Source: Platynereis dumerilii (taxonomy: Eukaryota; Annelida; Polychaeta; Phyllodocida; Nereididae). Taken from it: a stretch of DNA of 64,000 bases. The translations under genes and the position numbers were made by a program. The notes beneath the pieces are model-generated. The model had not been told where the DNA came from, did no database searches, and saw only the letters and a program-made list of their open reading frames with translations. Of this stretch, positions 54,281 through 63,910 are shown piece after piece (positions within the stretch are counted from its first letter, which is position 1; every line of letters begins with the position of its first letter). Where the stretch lies: assembly GCA_026936325.1 (NCBI GenBank), contig JAPTHN010000025.1, positions 4,432,001-4,496,000 of the forward strand. The letters run 5' to 3'.

Positions 54281-57200
54281 GTAAGTGAAATTTGAAATTT
54301 CGGTCGCCATTATCAAAATTAACGTTTTCTTGGTTTTCTTCGAAACTAGTAGAGATATTGGAATGATTTCAGTGCCTACACCTATGTTTTTAGGGTCAAC
54401 CAATATCATAGAAGCAATATTGTAACTGTACCTCATGTACTTTCAATGTTGCGTGTATCTGTGTATTCACTGTATTGTGTAAAGTGATTGTTACAGCAAA
54501 AATATGTTTTCTCTAATATCTTGAACTTCAGTTAAAGATAAGGAAAGATGATTAATTTGAGTTTTGAAATGTTTCATGATAGTATCAGAAATGTTATGTA
54601 AGTGGGTATGAGATGTGTGTGGCAGCTAACCATCGGCGGTGTATAAAATTTATTTTCATTACAGTACTCTAAACAGTCTACAGGCTGAAGGTTAAATTTT
54701 TTGTATTATTTTCAATTCATTCATAATTGTGTATATATTTATTCTTTACGTGTCGTATATTGTTCTTTTTACTGCAGCGCCCCCTACATGTCCGCCAGGG
54801 AAGACGAGGTGTGATGACGGCAAGTTGTGCATTCCAAAAGGATGGCTGTGTGATGGGGAGTATGACTGCATTGACCACAGCGATGAGCATCCCAGCAAAT
54901 GTAAGAAATATGACATGCGCGGCAGCTAACCCTCGGCAGTTCACCTAACCCTCAGAAATTTCTGGAGTGTTCAGCATTTTATCATATTGTGTAGGGGTGG
55001 ACATCGTTTGCAAAGTTCGATACGATACATATCGTCGATACTCATTTTCGGTTTTCGATACGTATCGCGATACACAAATTCTGCCATCAACTAATTTTAC
55101 TGAAAATGTATGCAGCGAAACTAACATTTTGCCTCGAAAAATGAGATCTTGCGTGAGACAGGAATATGAAGTGGCAACAATCTCATGTGTTTCTCAACAT
55201 TTGGTGACATTTTAAACCTAAGCTGTGCAAATTAATATACTTTTCAAGCAAAATAACGCAGTTGAGGCAGTATCGGTTCGATACGATATTACTTATCATT
55301 CGATTTCGATTATCGTATCGAATGATCGATACGGTTTCACCGGTATATCCTGAAACGATGTCCATCCCTAGTATTGTGACTGTATATTCAGTGAAACTTG
55401 ACTAGGACTGCATAATTCACACCTTAAATTTATTAAAAACTCTACTTTATATTGAATAAATAAAATGATCTGCTCTCAACAAAATCTGTAGGCTGAATAA
55501 ATTTGACAGCTATTCAGGAAGCTATAGCACTTTTAGTGCTTCACAGTTTAAAACTGACACAGAGAAACTGTCAAAATTACAAACTACAAAAGAGGGTGAA
55601 ATTAAATGCTTTCTACAGTTAGGCCACACATTAGCTTCTCGGATCTTCTCAAGGCACTTTTTCTAGGGTCGGTCGGTAGGAAAAAGGACAAAAGATGAGA
55701 TGAAAAAAAAATTTTGTTAATGTCAAAAAGAAAAATAATTTTTTTCTGTCGGCAGAAAATCTAGTGTGTCGGTGTGTCCGCGAAGCTAAGAATCAATTAT
55801 GTGTGGCCTTAACACTGAGAATGGTCGATAATGATATGTACTTATGTGATTTTGATTTGTATTTCAGGCAGCGATAAAACCTTCAAATGCCCCGATTCCT
55901 TGTTCCTGTGTGATGGCTCCACCATCTGTATAGGAGTCCATCAGCTATGCGACGGCCAGCCTGACTGCAAGGATGCCTCCGATGAGGGCTATCATTGCCG
56001 TACGTACATCTGTCAATAGACCTATTTCACTGAAAGCATAGTACTGACCATTCAAATCACCATAATTTTTTCCACCTCCAGGGCATCAGTCCGCAGATTC
56101 AACGAGCTTTTTGCTATTGCATTTAAGAGGTAGCAAGCGTGGTGAATGGCTGATTTATGTTTATGTGTAATAGGTAGATACTGAATACATGTATACTAAC
56201 CACATGCATTGATTTTTGGAACTGGGGTTTTTGGCCCAAACCCTGAGGACAGCATGCATAACCCTAGACTCTCACATCAACTGTCAGATTTGACCAATAT
56301 TAAAGTTGACCTTAATGTTCAATTTTGCGAAACTCCGCCATATACTGTTGATTTTAATATTAAATTTTGCTACATGATCTAAAATCAGAAAATTTTTTTG
56401 CAAATTTCATATTATTCAGACTATGATGACCATGTCTCCAATACAGTTCTATGTAATATAGAAGAATATTGCTGTCCTCAACTCCATGTTAATCAATGCA
56501 CGTTCAATATAATACAATGTACCGAAACGACTCCCTTTGAATCCCCGGATTCTTGTTTTTTTTTATTGCTAATCCTTACCAGAACATCAACATGCAAAAT
56601 TGTTAGTTAGATCCCGCCTTTTTCAGTGGTACAAGTATGATGGTGATTAATATTTTCTCTCTTATTTTACAGGGTCGTCATCAAATTGTGAGGAAGCCAA
56701 CTGCCCCTCAGGGACGCGATGTGTCCCCACATATTTTACCTCCTCTTCCCATATCTGCGTCTGTGATACAAAAGGCTTTTATCTCAATAATGATACTTGT
56801 GTCGGTAAGCATGATTCTGGTTTATCTTATAAATTAAAAGAAGTGTTTGGCAACTGATGGAATCTATAGAAATAAAATATACCATCTGACCTATTCTTAT
56901 AATGATTACGCATGAAATGTTTTCTTTACTTAGGCCATACGTAATTCCCTATATTTTCTATGAAAAATTTCTATATTCCTATAGTATTTCATGCGATGTT
57001 GGGTGGGCACCCTGTTTGCCAGAAAAAGACATTTTGGTGATGGATTGTTACATTGATTAGGCCACACATAATTGATTCTTAGCTTCGCGGACCCGCCGAC
57101 ACAATAGATTTACTGCCGATGGAAAAAAAAAAATTGAAAAAAAAAAAAAAATTTTTTTTTTTTTGACATTATAAATTTTTTTTTTTTCACCTTTTTTTTT

Positions 57201-60200
57201 TGTCCTACCGACCGACCCTAGAAAAAGGGTCTTGAGAGGAATCCGAGAAGCTAAAGATCAATTATGTGTGGCCTTATTTTAAAATGTGTGTATTTTGTCT
57301 TTTTCAGATATAGATGAATGTGCCAGTGGTCTGTTTTGTGACCAATTGTGTTCTAATTCAGTCGGGTCTTACAGTTGCTCCTGTGTAGATGGCTATAAGT
57401 TACATAACGACAGTAAAACCTGCATAGGAATAAATGGTGAGTATTGTATAAAAAGTGTGCTTAACTCGATTGAATTATCATTTGTTGTTGAGGACTATTC
57501 CATTTAAGACCTGGGGGGAGGGCAGGGTTGCGATTTTTATTGATTTTTATAAAAAAATCAAAAAAATCGGATTTTTTTTATTTAAATCGGATTTTTTTGA
57601 TTTAAATCGGATTTAAATCATTAATGGAAAAAGTTCATTTTCCATATCAATTTCACCAACTGTTATTAATTTTTATGCATTGACATATTATGAATAACAC
57701 ATATATGGATGTCAATAAGGCATATGTGTAATAATTTTGTTTAAATTAGAGAAATTATAATGCAAAATTATGAAATCAAGGCAGGTGATGTATTAAATAT
57801 AATAATCATAATGTAAGCTACGGCAGCAGTTCCACATTTTGATACGGATGTGATAATAAATGTCCTTTTCACTGAACATCAATCATAACTATACAGCTTA
57901 TTTGTAATAGAAGTACACCTTCTAAAAGATAAAAAGGGATGTCAAAACGAGTCATCATTTTCCCTTCTCTGCAATGAACTGAATTGCTACGTTAAATCAC
58001 CAGTCTCAGCACTCGGTCTCACGATGCGTGTTAATTTTGTTTCACATGTAGTGTATTTGATATCAGTTTAGCAGTAGGGGCTTTTGGGACAGTGCTGCAT
58101 TTGCAGAACATGACTTTGTTTTTCATTGCAGCAATTAAATTGTTTAGCATGTTTAGAGAATCATGAGAATGCCATGATTGAAATAAGATTGTTTAAATCT
58201 TTATTTACATGTATGTAGTCATTCTACTCGGATATATTTATCAGAAATATTTTATTATATATCTAAAATTATATCTTATTTATGTACAAGGGGTCTGTGT
58301 GATATGTCATTAGACATATTTATGAAAGAGTATAGCTAAATGCTAGGTTGCAAGCTGTAATATCTCACTGCCAGCTTTATTTGTGCTTTTTTAAGCCTTT
58401 TTATCACAACTTTGATTTAAATCATGATTTTTATTGAGTGATTTAAATCATGATTTAAATCAATGATTTAAATCGGATGATTTAAATCCAGCAACCCTGG
58501 GGGAGGGTTAAATTTGTGATCCCCTTCATGCGTCAAATGTCAAATGCAGGCCTGCCAGTGGCCCTATATTTCCTATAACTTCCTATATTTCCCTATATAT
58601 TTTTTGCTCCCTGTATTTCCCTATATTTTCAAGCTTTTTTGCCAAAAATCCCTATAAATCCCTATATTTTTATGGCATTACATTTGAAATACGCATATTT
58701 TCATTTAAAATTAAATGAGTGTTTGCTGTTAAAGATTTGTCAAGAAAACTACTAGAATTTCAGCTCATTGGTCAACATGCCAATCTGTCTTGTCTAAACA
58801 CTATTCATGTCAGATTCAATACATTTTCTTGACATGCCGAGTTGCCGATCAATCCCTCGATCGGTGAATTTGATATTAATATACCATACATTTGAAGTCC
58901 CAGAGCCCTTTTAATTTCCCCTATATTTCGCCTCCTGAAGCTTTATAAAGCCCTACAGATTTCATCAAAAAATTCCTATAAAATCCCTATATTTTTTGTC
59001 GTGGCCACTGGGAGGCCTGCAAATATGAATTTTTCAAGACTTCCCTATGCACTAACTTTGTTTTTTTTGCTATACCCTATATGCAGTAAATGCAAATGTT
59101 TTACCCACCATTTTATTTATACAATGCGTAATCCTCATGGAGTGATAGTATCCTCTCCATACATCTTAAGCAAATATTTTTTTCGGGGCCCCTCAGTACG
59201 GTATTTTTAATGGAATAGCCCTAAGATGTTTGATTCGCTTTGTATAATATGAAAACATTGAATTGGAGATTGCTGATAGATAAATTTTGCAAATAAAAAT
59301 TATTACAGGTCTAATTCAAGTACTCAGCACTGTCGAACGGAATTTTGAACGGTTTATTTTTTTTTAATGGAATAAATAAACGGCTGTTTGTACAGAACTT
59401 TATGAATTATAAGTCTCAAATCCAACCTTGGAGGGTTGTGGAATGTAACTGCCAAAACATTTTGCTCTCCGAATAGTCTGGTTCTGTCAAAACGTTAAAA
59501 TTTTTTACGAATTTCAATTTTTGAAAACTTTTTTCTTCCTTTTTTCCTCAGACCCTGTTGGAGAACCTTCATATATCTTATATACAACATCAGGAAAAGC
59601 AGATTTTGCTGAAATATTACAAGTCACAGAAAATAATGAAACAATCCTAAATATCAGTAGCGCTACAGTAAAAGCTATGGATTTTGACTACTCCAACAGA
59701 AGTTTTTGCTATGTAAGTAGTTTTAATTTTGTGTAATTTTATTGTCGTTTGTGAGACATTGAACCTTGTAGTTGGTATTAAAACTTTTTAAATTATTTTT
59801 TGTGTAGTTTATTGCGAAAGAGTGATAGCACACAGTAAAAATACTCTAATGGTATTTTTGCAATATTTTGTAAAAAAAATTTATTTGTGATTTTGACAAT
59901 TTGTATTAATGTAAATTTTCTAATACATATATATTATATATGACTTACATGTAATTGGTGTTTTTTCCCTGGTTTTGTCCCGCAGTGGATCGTATTGCCC
60001 AACAAACTCTTGCTATTCTCTAATTTCAAATACTTGTTGTGATGACGTAGTTCTAATTGGACTCCTTACGGAACTTTTATTATAATTTGCATGTTCTGCT
60101 TTCAGATTACGAATGACACATTAAATTGCAATAAATTGAACTCAAGTGAAAAATGGCAGGTCCAATTTGAAAGGAGTTTAGAGTGTGAGTATATGTAAAT

Positions 60201-63200
60201 CTTCTTCAGTAATCTCTCAGTATTTGTGAGGCGCAGATCTTGAGTCCTTTATAATTTGTTGAAGTCCATAACAACTGCAATATATGAAATGGTCCTGGAA
60301 TTCCGAATTAACAGCAGTAAATCTATTGTTTTATGGATGTTGATTGTGCGGCAAATGATCACAAAGCAATTAGAATTGTGCGTTTGTGAGAAATTTGTTT
60401 TAGAAATGCCGCTAAAAGTCGTTGAATTTAGTTTTGAAATTTGAGTGGTACCCTGTGTCTAATAATATTTTTGCCAAGCTTGGTTACATGGTAGTTGCTG
60501 TAGAGCCTCGCTTTCAGAAGTATGTCATTGCTATGGTAACCAGTACTTTTCTTCTTCCGCCACAGGGCACAATTAAGTCTTATAATATTTGCAAACCTGG
60601 TTGAATTTGTGGTTGTTATAGAGCCTCGTTTTCAGAAATATGTCGTTGCTATGGTAACCAGTACTTTTCTTCTTCAGCCGTAGGACACAACTGAGTATTT
60701 GCCCAATTTAGCTACATTGGTTGTTAATCTTATTTGCCAAATCTGGTTGCATTGATGGTTGCTAGGGAGCCTCGTTTTCAGAACTATGCTGTTGCTATGG
60801 TAACCAGTACTTTTCTTCTTCAGCCGTTGGACACATGGCATGGGACTGGCTCTCATCCAACTGGTATTTTGCGGACGAGACTCACGAGCGAATTATGGTG
60901 TGTTCATCGAATGGCAAACATTGTGTCACTCTACTGACGACGAGCTTGAAAACTGTGAAGACAGTGGCGGTTGATCCTATCCATGGGTAAGATACTGGCA
61001 ATGTTAGATTTTGGAGGGCTGCAGTATAACTCCAGACTTGAAACATTTTATTTTTATACAAATTTGTCATGAAATGGATGCAATGAAATATATATAATAT
61101 TTATGGCTATACTTATTTGGAGATCATTATGAATATAAATAGTTATGAACAGAGTTACTGTGATGTTATAAATTCCGATTGGGAGTTTGAGAACGGAGAA
61201 GGATTTTCAAATTATTGCAATGTTGTTAAAACCGTTTGAAAAACTTATGTCACAAGAGTCAGTGGTTTGGGTTTGTTGTAGTTCAGTCATTTTAGTCAAT
61301 TGCAGGCCTTCCAGCAACAATATATAGTGCAAGAAAGTCAGCTCATCAGTTAAAAATTACCTGCAAAAGAACTTTTGAAAAGCCTTTCTTTTTTCCAGAT
61401 GACCTTTAAATAAACCTTTAAGGTTTTTCTCCGTTCATGATGGGAGGCCTGTAATTGGCATTTATCAGGAAAATTGATATTTCCTTAAAAGAGTTTGGCA
61501 TCAGAATTAGGAACTTAGCTATTTGCTTGCCTTTTTAAGTAAACGTAAGTTGTTCGAATCTCTGCTTTTTAGGAATCTGAAACATTTTCTTTTTATTTTC
61601 AGTTACATGTTTTTCTCAACGTTAAGCGAACCGAAGATTGAACGAGCGCTGCTGGATGGAACTGGCAGGATTTCTTTAATACATACTGAGCAGGTAGTGT
61701 TGAAATGTAACTCTTCAGTAAACGTTTTAGCAAGCAATTTTGAGTGCTTGAATGGTGCAGTTCCATTCAGTTCCCAGGCCTACTGAGAAATTGGGAAAGG
61801 CGGGAATTCCGGGCAGTGCTTTTCCAAATTGGGAAAAGTCGGTACAATAACATATTTACATCAAAGAGCGGGGGAAAACTGGTAATTTAGAGTTATCTAG
61901 ACACAAATATTGCAAAACATGATGATCTTTTCACATCGTTGACAATTTCCAAGCGATTTCATGGATCGCAAAATTGAGTAAGTACTAGAATTTGCGGATT
62001 TTGACAATCTTGCGGACCACAAAGTCTGGCAGGTTTTGAAAATTTTGACCCTGACTTGAAAAACCAGTTTTGGTAGTCTCGAAAAATCGTTGGAAAAGCC
62101 TTGAATTTGAACTTTGCAAAGTAGCGGGAACACAACCCTGTTCATTGAACCTTCCTGATAATTCTTCCAGTCTTTCTAATTCATGAATTTTTGCTGCTTT
62201 GTTTTCTAGGTTGTAAAACCACAAGCCCTGACCCCTGACTACGCCAATAAGCATCTGTACTGGGCAGACTCATATTTGGACAAAATCGAAAGAATCGATT
62301 ATGATGGAAATAACAGGATTCGCAATGTTGTGCTCTCTTTTTTGGTGAGTATAAATTTTGCAAAAGTATTAGTCATCTTTTTTTCGCGTTTGTGTCTGTG
62401 CCGGGCAAGTTGATTCCTCAAACTGTAAGGATGAACTATGTTTGTAAGGTGAAAATATATTTTGGAATTTGTTTCTCCTCTTGAAAATGGAGGATGACTT
62501 TGAAAATTAAAATGCCACTTGAAATATTTGTTGCCCCAATCCATTGAAATGTTTGGGAATTCATGATTTTTTTCTGCGTACACCTACTATGTATTTCTGT
62601 CCGCGGCTCTGCAAGTCACCAAGAGGATAAAGAGAGATGCCATGGCCAAGAGGATTAGGTGCTCGTCTGGTAACTGAGACGCTGCTGGCTCAAGTACCAG
62701 CCGTGGCATAATGGAGTAACTGATCCTCCATAACCATTTGCCTCACTCAACCCAAATAAAAATGGGTACTTGGCTATATAGACAGTGATGGCAATTGTAG
62801 AGTAACTTAGCATTTTTGCGCTGAATATAGCTGCCTGGCTGCATACTCCCCGGCGAGTTGAAAAAAGCTCATGCTTGAACAGGCCTGCCAAGGTTGTGAT
62901 TGACTAATTGTACAGTCTGTTGAGATGGACTCTGTCTTTGTAATGGACTTGTAAAAAACAGATATTTACATTGACATTTACAAATAGTCCATCTGATTTA
63001 ACATCTCCTAATTTCAAACGTAGCTGCCATCTTTTCTCTTCTTCATATTTCAGGTGGAAAAGATCACCAGCCTGGACATGTTCCAGAACTACATCTACAT
63101 ATCTAGCCAGCAGAACCACTCGATATTCAAAGTGTCAAAATATTACGGAGATGATACGCCATTGACGATTCAGCAAAACCCTTCAGGGCCTCAACTGTTG

Positions 63201-63910
63201 AGGGTAGTTCATCGCCAACGGCAACCATTGCGTAAGTAGTAGTAATAGCTGTAAAAACAACTTTAGTGGCCTATCTACTAGTATCTATCTAGTAATGACA
63301 AGAATGACTAAGTGAGTTTGCCCTCCTACATATCGGCTTGTTTTCTGACTGACTGAAGTCCGGCCCTGCTCCAAAATGTTTCCAGTGGACATTGAGGTGT
63401 TTATTCCAAGCTGGATGTTGTTAGTATGAGACTTTGAATTTTCGGTCGCTTATATCTGTGTCTCTATCTATCTCTACTATCTATCTATTTATCTAACTGT
63501 GACAATCTGTCATAACATGTCTTTTTTTGGTAGCATGAAGGGTTAAAAGGATTGGTCTTAGTTGCGTAAAGTAGGACTAGGAGTCTAGGACGAACAGGCT
63601 TGCGAAGGGCGTAATTGTGAAGTCTGTTGAGACTGACTTCGTCGTTGTAATGGCCTATAAATAAACCTACATTTACATTACTTTTACATTTAGCAGTGTT
63701 TAGGATGCACGCCATTTTGATATCAGAAAAACTGTAGCCGGTTTCTTAATTTCTTTCTTTCAGCAAAGGATGCAAATGATATCCCTTGTAATTCGAAAAA
63801 ATGCGAGCAGATCTGTTTAACGATGTACGACAAAGACGGGAAGGCGTTCGCCAAATGCATTTGCAAAGCAGGCATGCAGGTCGACCCAGCTGATGACACC
63901 AAATGCATTC
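54143..63910 (+). CDS. LRP1: LRP1/LRP1B-like LDL-receptor-related protein, N-terminal part (12 exons)
   Basis: Exons: 54143-54280, 54778-54900, 55868-55999, 56673-56804, 57308-57436, 59552-59712, 60106-60184, 60824-60986, 61603-61693, 62210-62344, 63054-63231, 63764-63910. All have AG acceptors and GT donors, and the phases fit, giving 536 uninterrupted codons. Domains: LDLa x3, EGF, calcium-binding EGF, one YWTD beta-propeller of about 267 residues, EGF. This order, and blocks such as [29 protein letters not shown] and HRQRQPL, correspond to the N-terminal cluster of vertebrate LRP1 and LRP1B, recalled from memory. Such proteins are giant cell-surface endocytic receptors. This is the extracellular N-terminal end; the signal-peptide exon is not identified and the gene continues past the window. 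Duplication into LRP1 and LRP1B is a vertebrate event, so this is probably the single invertebrate ortholog. Confidence 0.88.
54778..54900 (+). CDS. LRP1: LRP1 exon b: LDLa module 2
   Basis: 41 codons, phase 1-1. [20 protein letters not shown], then [18 protein letters not shown]; the sixth Cys is split over the next intron. It resembles the first LRP1 module (FACRDQITCISKGWRCDG). Donor GTAAGAA. Confidence 0.93.
54992..55370. mobile_element. hAT MITE in LRP1 intron, 379 bp
   Basis: Ends TAGGGGTGGACATCGTTT and, on the minus strand, TAGGGATGGACATCGTTT. ATATTGTG (54984-54991) and GTATTGTG (55371-55378) flank it, an 8-bp duplication with one change. Many CGATACG/CGTATCG motifs on both arms. No transposase. 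Confidence 0.9.
55622..55808. mobile_element. PIF/Harbinger-like MITE in LRP1 intron, 187 bp
   Basis: Inverted ends GGCCACACA...TGTGTGGCC, flanked by TTA on both sides (55619-55621 and 55809-55811), the 3-bp TWA duplication of PIF/Harbinger. One arm carries TCTCGGATCTTCTCAAGGC, the other CGCGAAGCTAAGAATC. Confidence 0.85.
55868..55999 (+). CDS. LRP1: LRP1 exon c: LDLa module 3
   Basis: 44 codons, phase 1-1. [16 protein letters not shown], then [18 protein letters not shown]. The ending SDEGYHCR corresponds to SDEGPHCR at the end of the second LRP1 module. Acceptor TGTATTTCAG, donor GTACGTAC. Confidence 0.94.
56673..56804 (+). CDS. LRP1: LRP1 exon d: EGF-like module
   Basis: 44 codons, phase 1-1. 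Six Cys in EGF spacing: [15 protein letters not shown], then [17 protein letters not shown]. It corresponds to the NCSRLGCQHHC module of LRP1. Donor GTAAGCA. Confidence 0.92.
57060..57273. mobile_element. PIF/Harbinger-like MITE, inverted copy, 214 bp
   Basis: Same ends (GGCCACACATAATTGATTC) and TTA flanks (57057-57059 and 57274-57276) as 55622-55808, but the internal arms are in the opposite order. The interior is dominated by A and T runs. It ends 34 bp before exon e. Confidence 0.87.
57308..57436 (+). CDS. LRP1: LRP1 exon e: calcium-binding EGF module
   Basis: 43 codons, phase 1-1. [20 protein letters not shown], then [19 protein letters not shown]. The DxDEC start and the Asn-x4-aromatic stretch are the calcium-binding EGF signature. 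Donor GTGAGTA. Confidence 0.95.
57523..58499. mobile_element. hAT element in LRP1 intron, 977 bp
   Basis: The ends are CAGGGTTGCGATTT and, on the minus strand, CAGGGTTGCTGGATTTAAAT. Both are flanked by the exact octamer GGGGAGGG (57515-57522 and 58500-58507). Subterminal GATTTAAATC repeats are abundant on both arms. No transposase is recognisable. Confidence 0.92.
58547..59019. mobile_element. TIR element with CAGGCCTGCCAGTGGCC ends
   Basis: The left end CAGGCCTGCCAGTGGCC and the minus-strand right end CAGGCCTCCCAGTGGCC are inverted. Both arms repeat CCCTATATTTCC-type motifs. Flanks CAAATG and CAAATA are only partly matching, so the exact ends are uncertain. Confidence 0.75.
59552..59712 (+). 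CDS. LRP1: LRP1 exon f: YWTD propeller, first blade
   Basis: 161 nt, phase 1 to 0. [20 protein letters not shown], then [15 protein letters not shown]. It corresponds to the VLLIANSQNILATYL and AMDFSYANETVCW segments of LRP1. Donor GTAAGTA. Confidence 0.9.
60106..60184 (+). CDS. LRP1: LRP1 exon g: YWTD propeller
   Basis: 79 nt, phase 0 to 1. [20 protein letters not shown], then FERSLE. The least conserved exon, supported by the frame, TTTCAG acceptor and GTGAGT donor. Confidence 0.8.
60460..60840 (+). repeat. Tandem triplication of the region before exon h
   Basis: Three diverged copies (about 60460-60575, 60581-60690 and 60726-60840), each reading GTTGCTATGGTAACC, AGTACTTTTCTTCTTC and a CAGCCG-GGACACA junction. 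The third copy supplies the real acceptor of exon h. Confidence 0.92.
60824..60986 (+). CDS. LRP1: LRP1 exon h: YWTD propeller
   Basis: 163 nt, phase 1 to 2. [20 protein letters not shown], then [15 protein letters not shown], then [13 protein letters not shown] very close match in layout to MAIDWLTGNFYFVDD and VCNRNGDTCVTLL of LRP1. The acceptor TTTTCTTCTTCAG lies in the third copy of a tandem triplication. Confidence 0.95.
61303..61451. mobile_element. Small TIR element in LRP1 intron
   Basis: The left CAGGCCTTCCAG and right GGGAGGCCTG are inverted and resemble the ends of 58547-59019. No clear target duplication. Confidence 0.5.
61603..61693 (+). CDS. LRP1: LRP1 exon i: YWTD propeller
   Basis: 91 nt, phase 2 to 0. 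[20 protein letters not shown], then [10 protein letters not shown]. Corresponds to VFFTDYGQIPKVERCDMDG in LRP1. Donor GTAGTG is weaker than the others. Confidence 0.92.
62210..62344 (+). CDS. LRP1: LRP1 exon j: YWTD propeller with LYWAD
   Basis: 45 codons, phase 0-0. [20 protein letters not shown], then [14 protein letters not shown]. It carries the YW-[TA]-D motif. Acceptor TTTTCTAG, donor GTGAGT. Confidence 0.95.
62633..62990 (+). mobile_element. Second type of tRNA-like SINE in LRP1 intron
   Basis: TGGCCAAGAGGATTAGGTGC resembles an A box and GCTGGCTCAAGTACCAGC a degraded B box. AAATGGGTACTTGGC and GCATACTCCCC follow. From memory, similar tail blocks occur in sea-urchin SINEs. The 62881-62990 block (AGTCTGTTGAGATGGACT, TTTGTAATGGACTTGTAAA) may be its 3' end. 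Confidence 0.55.
63054..63231 (+). CDS. LRP1: LRP1 exon k: YWTD propeller, last blade
   Basis: 178 nt, phase 0 to 1. [20 protein letters not shown], then [12 protein letters not shown], matching GLTVFENYLYATNS and IYHQRRQP of LRP1, which closes the propeller. Donor GTAAGTA. Confidence 0.95.
63596..63705 (+). mobile_element. Second copy of the AGTCTGTTGAGA tail block
   Basis: GAAGTCTGTTGAGACTGACT, GTTGTAATGGCCTATAAA and ACCTACATTTACATTAC match 62896-62990 in order. It lies in the intron before exon l. Confidence 0.55.
63764..63910 (+). CDS. LRP1: LRP1 exon l: EGF-like module after the propeller
   Basis: 49 codons, phase 1-1. [20 protein letters not shown], then [17 protein letters not shown]. 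Six Cys in EGF spacing, as after every LRP propeller. Donor GTAAGTAA. The next exon lies beyond the window. Confidence 0.93.

Larger units (their letters stand above)
54901..55867 (+). other. LRP1 intron b-c
   Basis: It holds a hAT MITE (54992-55370) and a TTA-flanked MITE (55622-55808), which together fill more than half of the intron. Confidence 0.85.
57437..59551 (+). other. LRP1 intron e-f, largely transposon-derived
   Basis: It holds a 977-bp hAT element (57523-58499) and a TIR element of about 473 bp (58547-59019). The remainder, 59020-59551, has no recognised feature. Confidence 0.8.
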
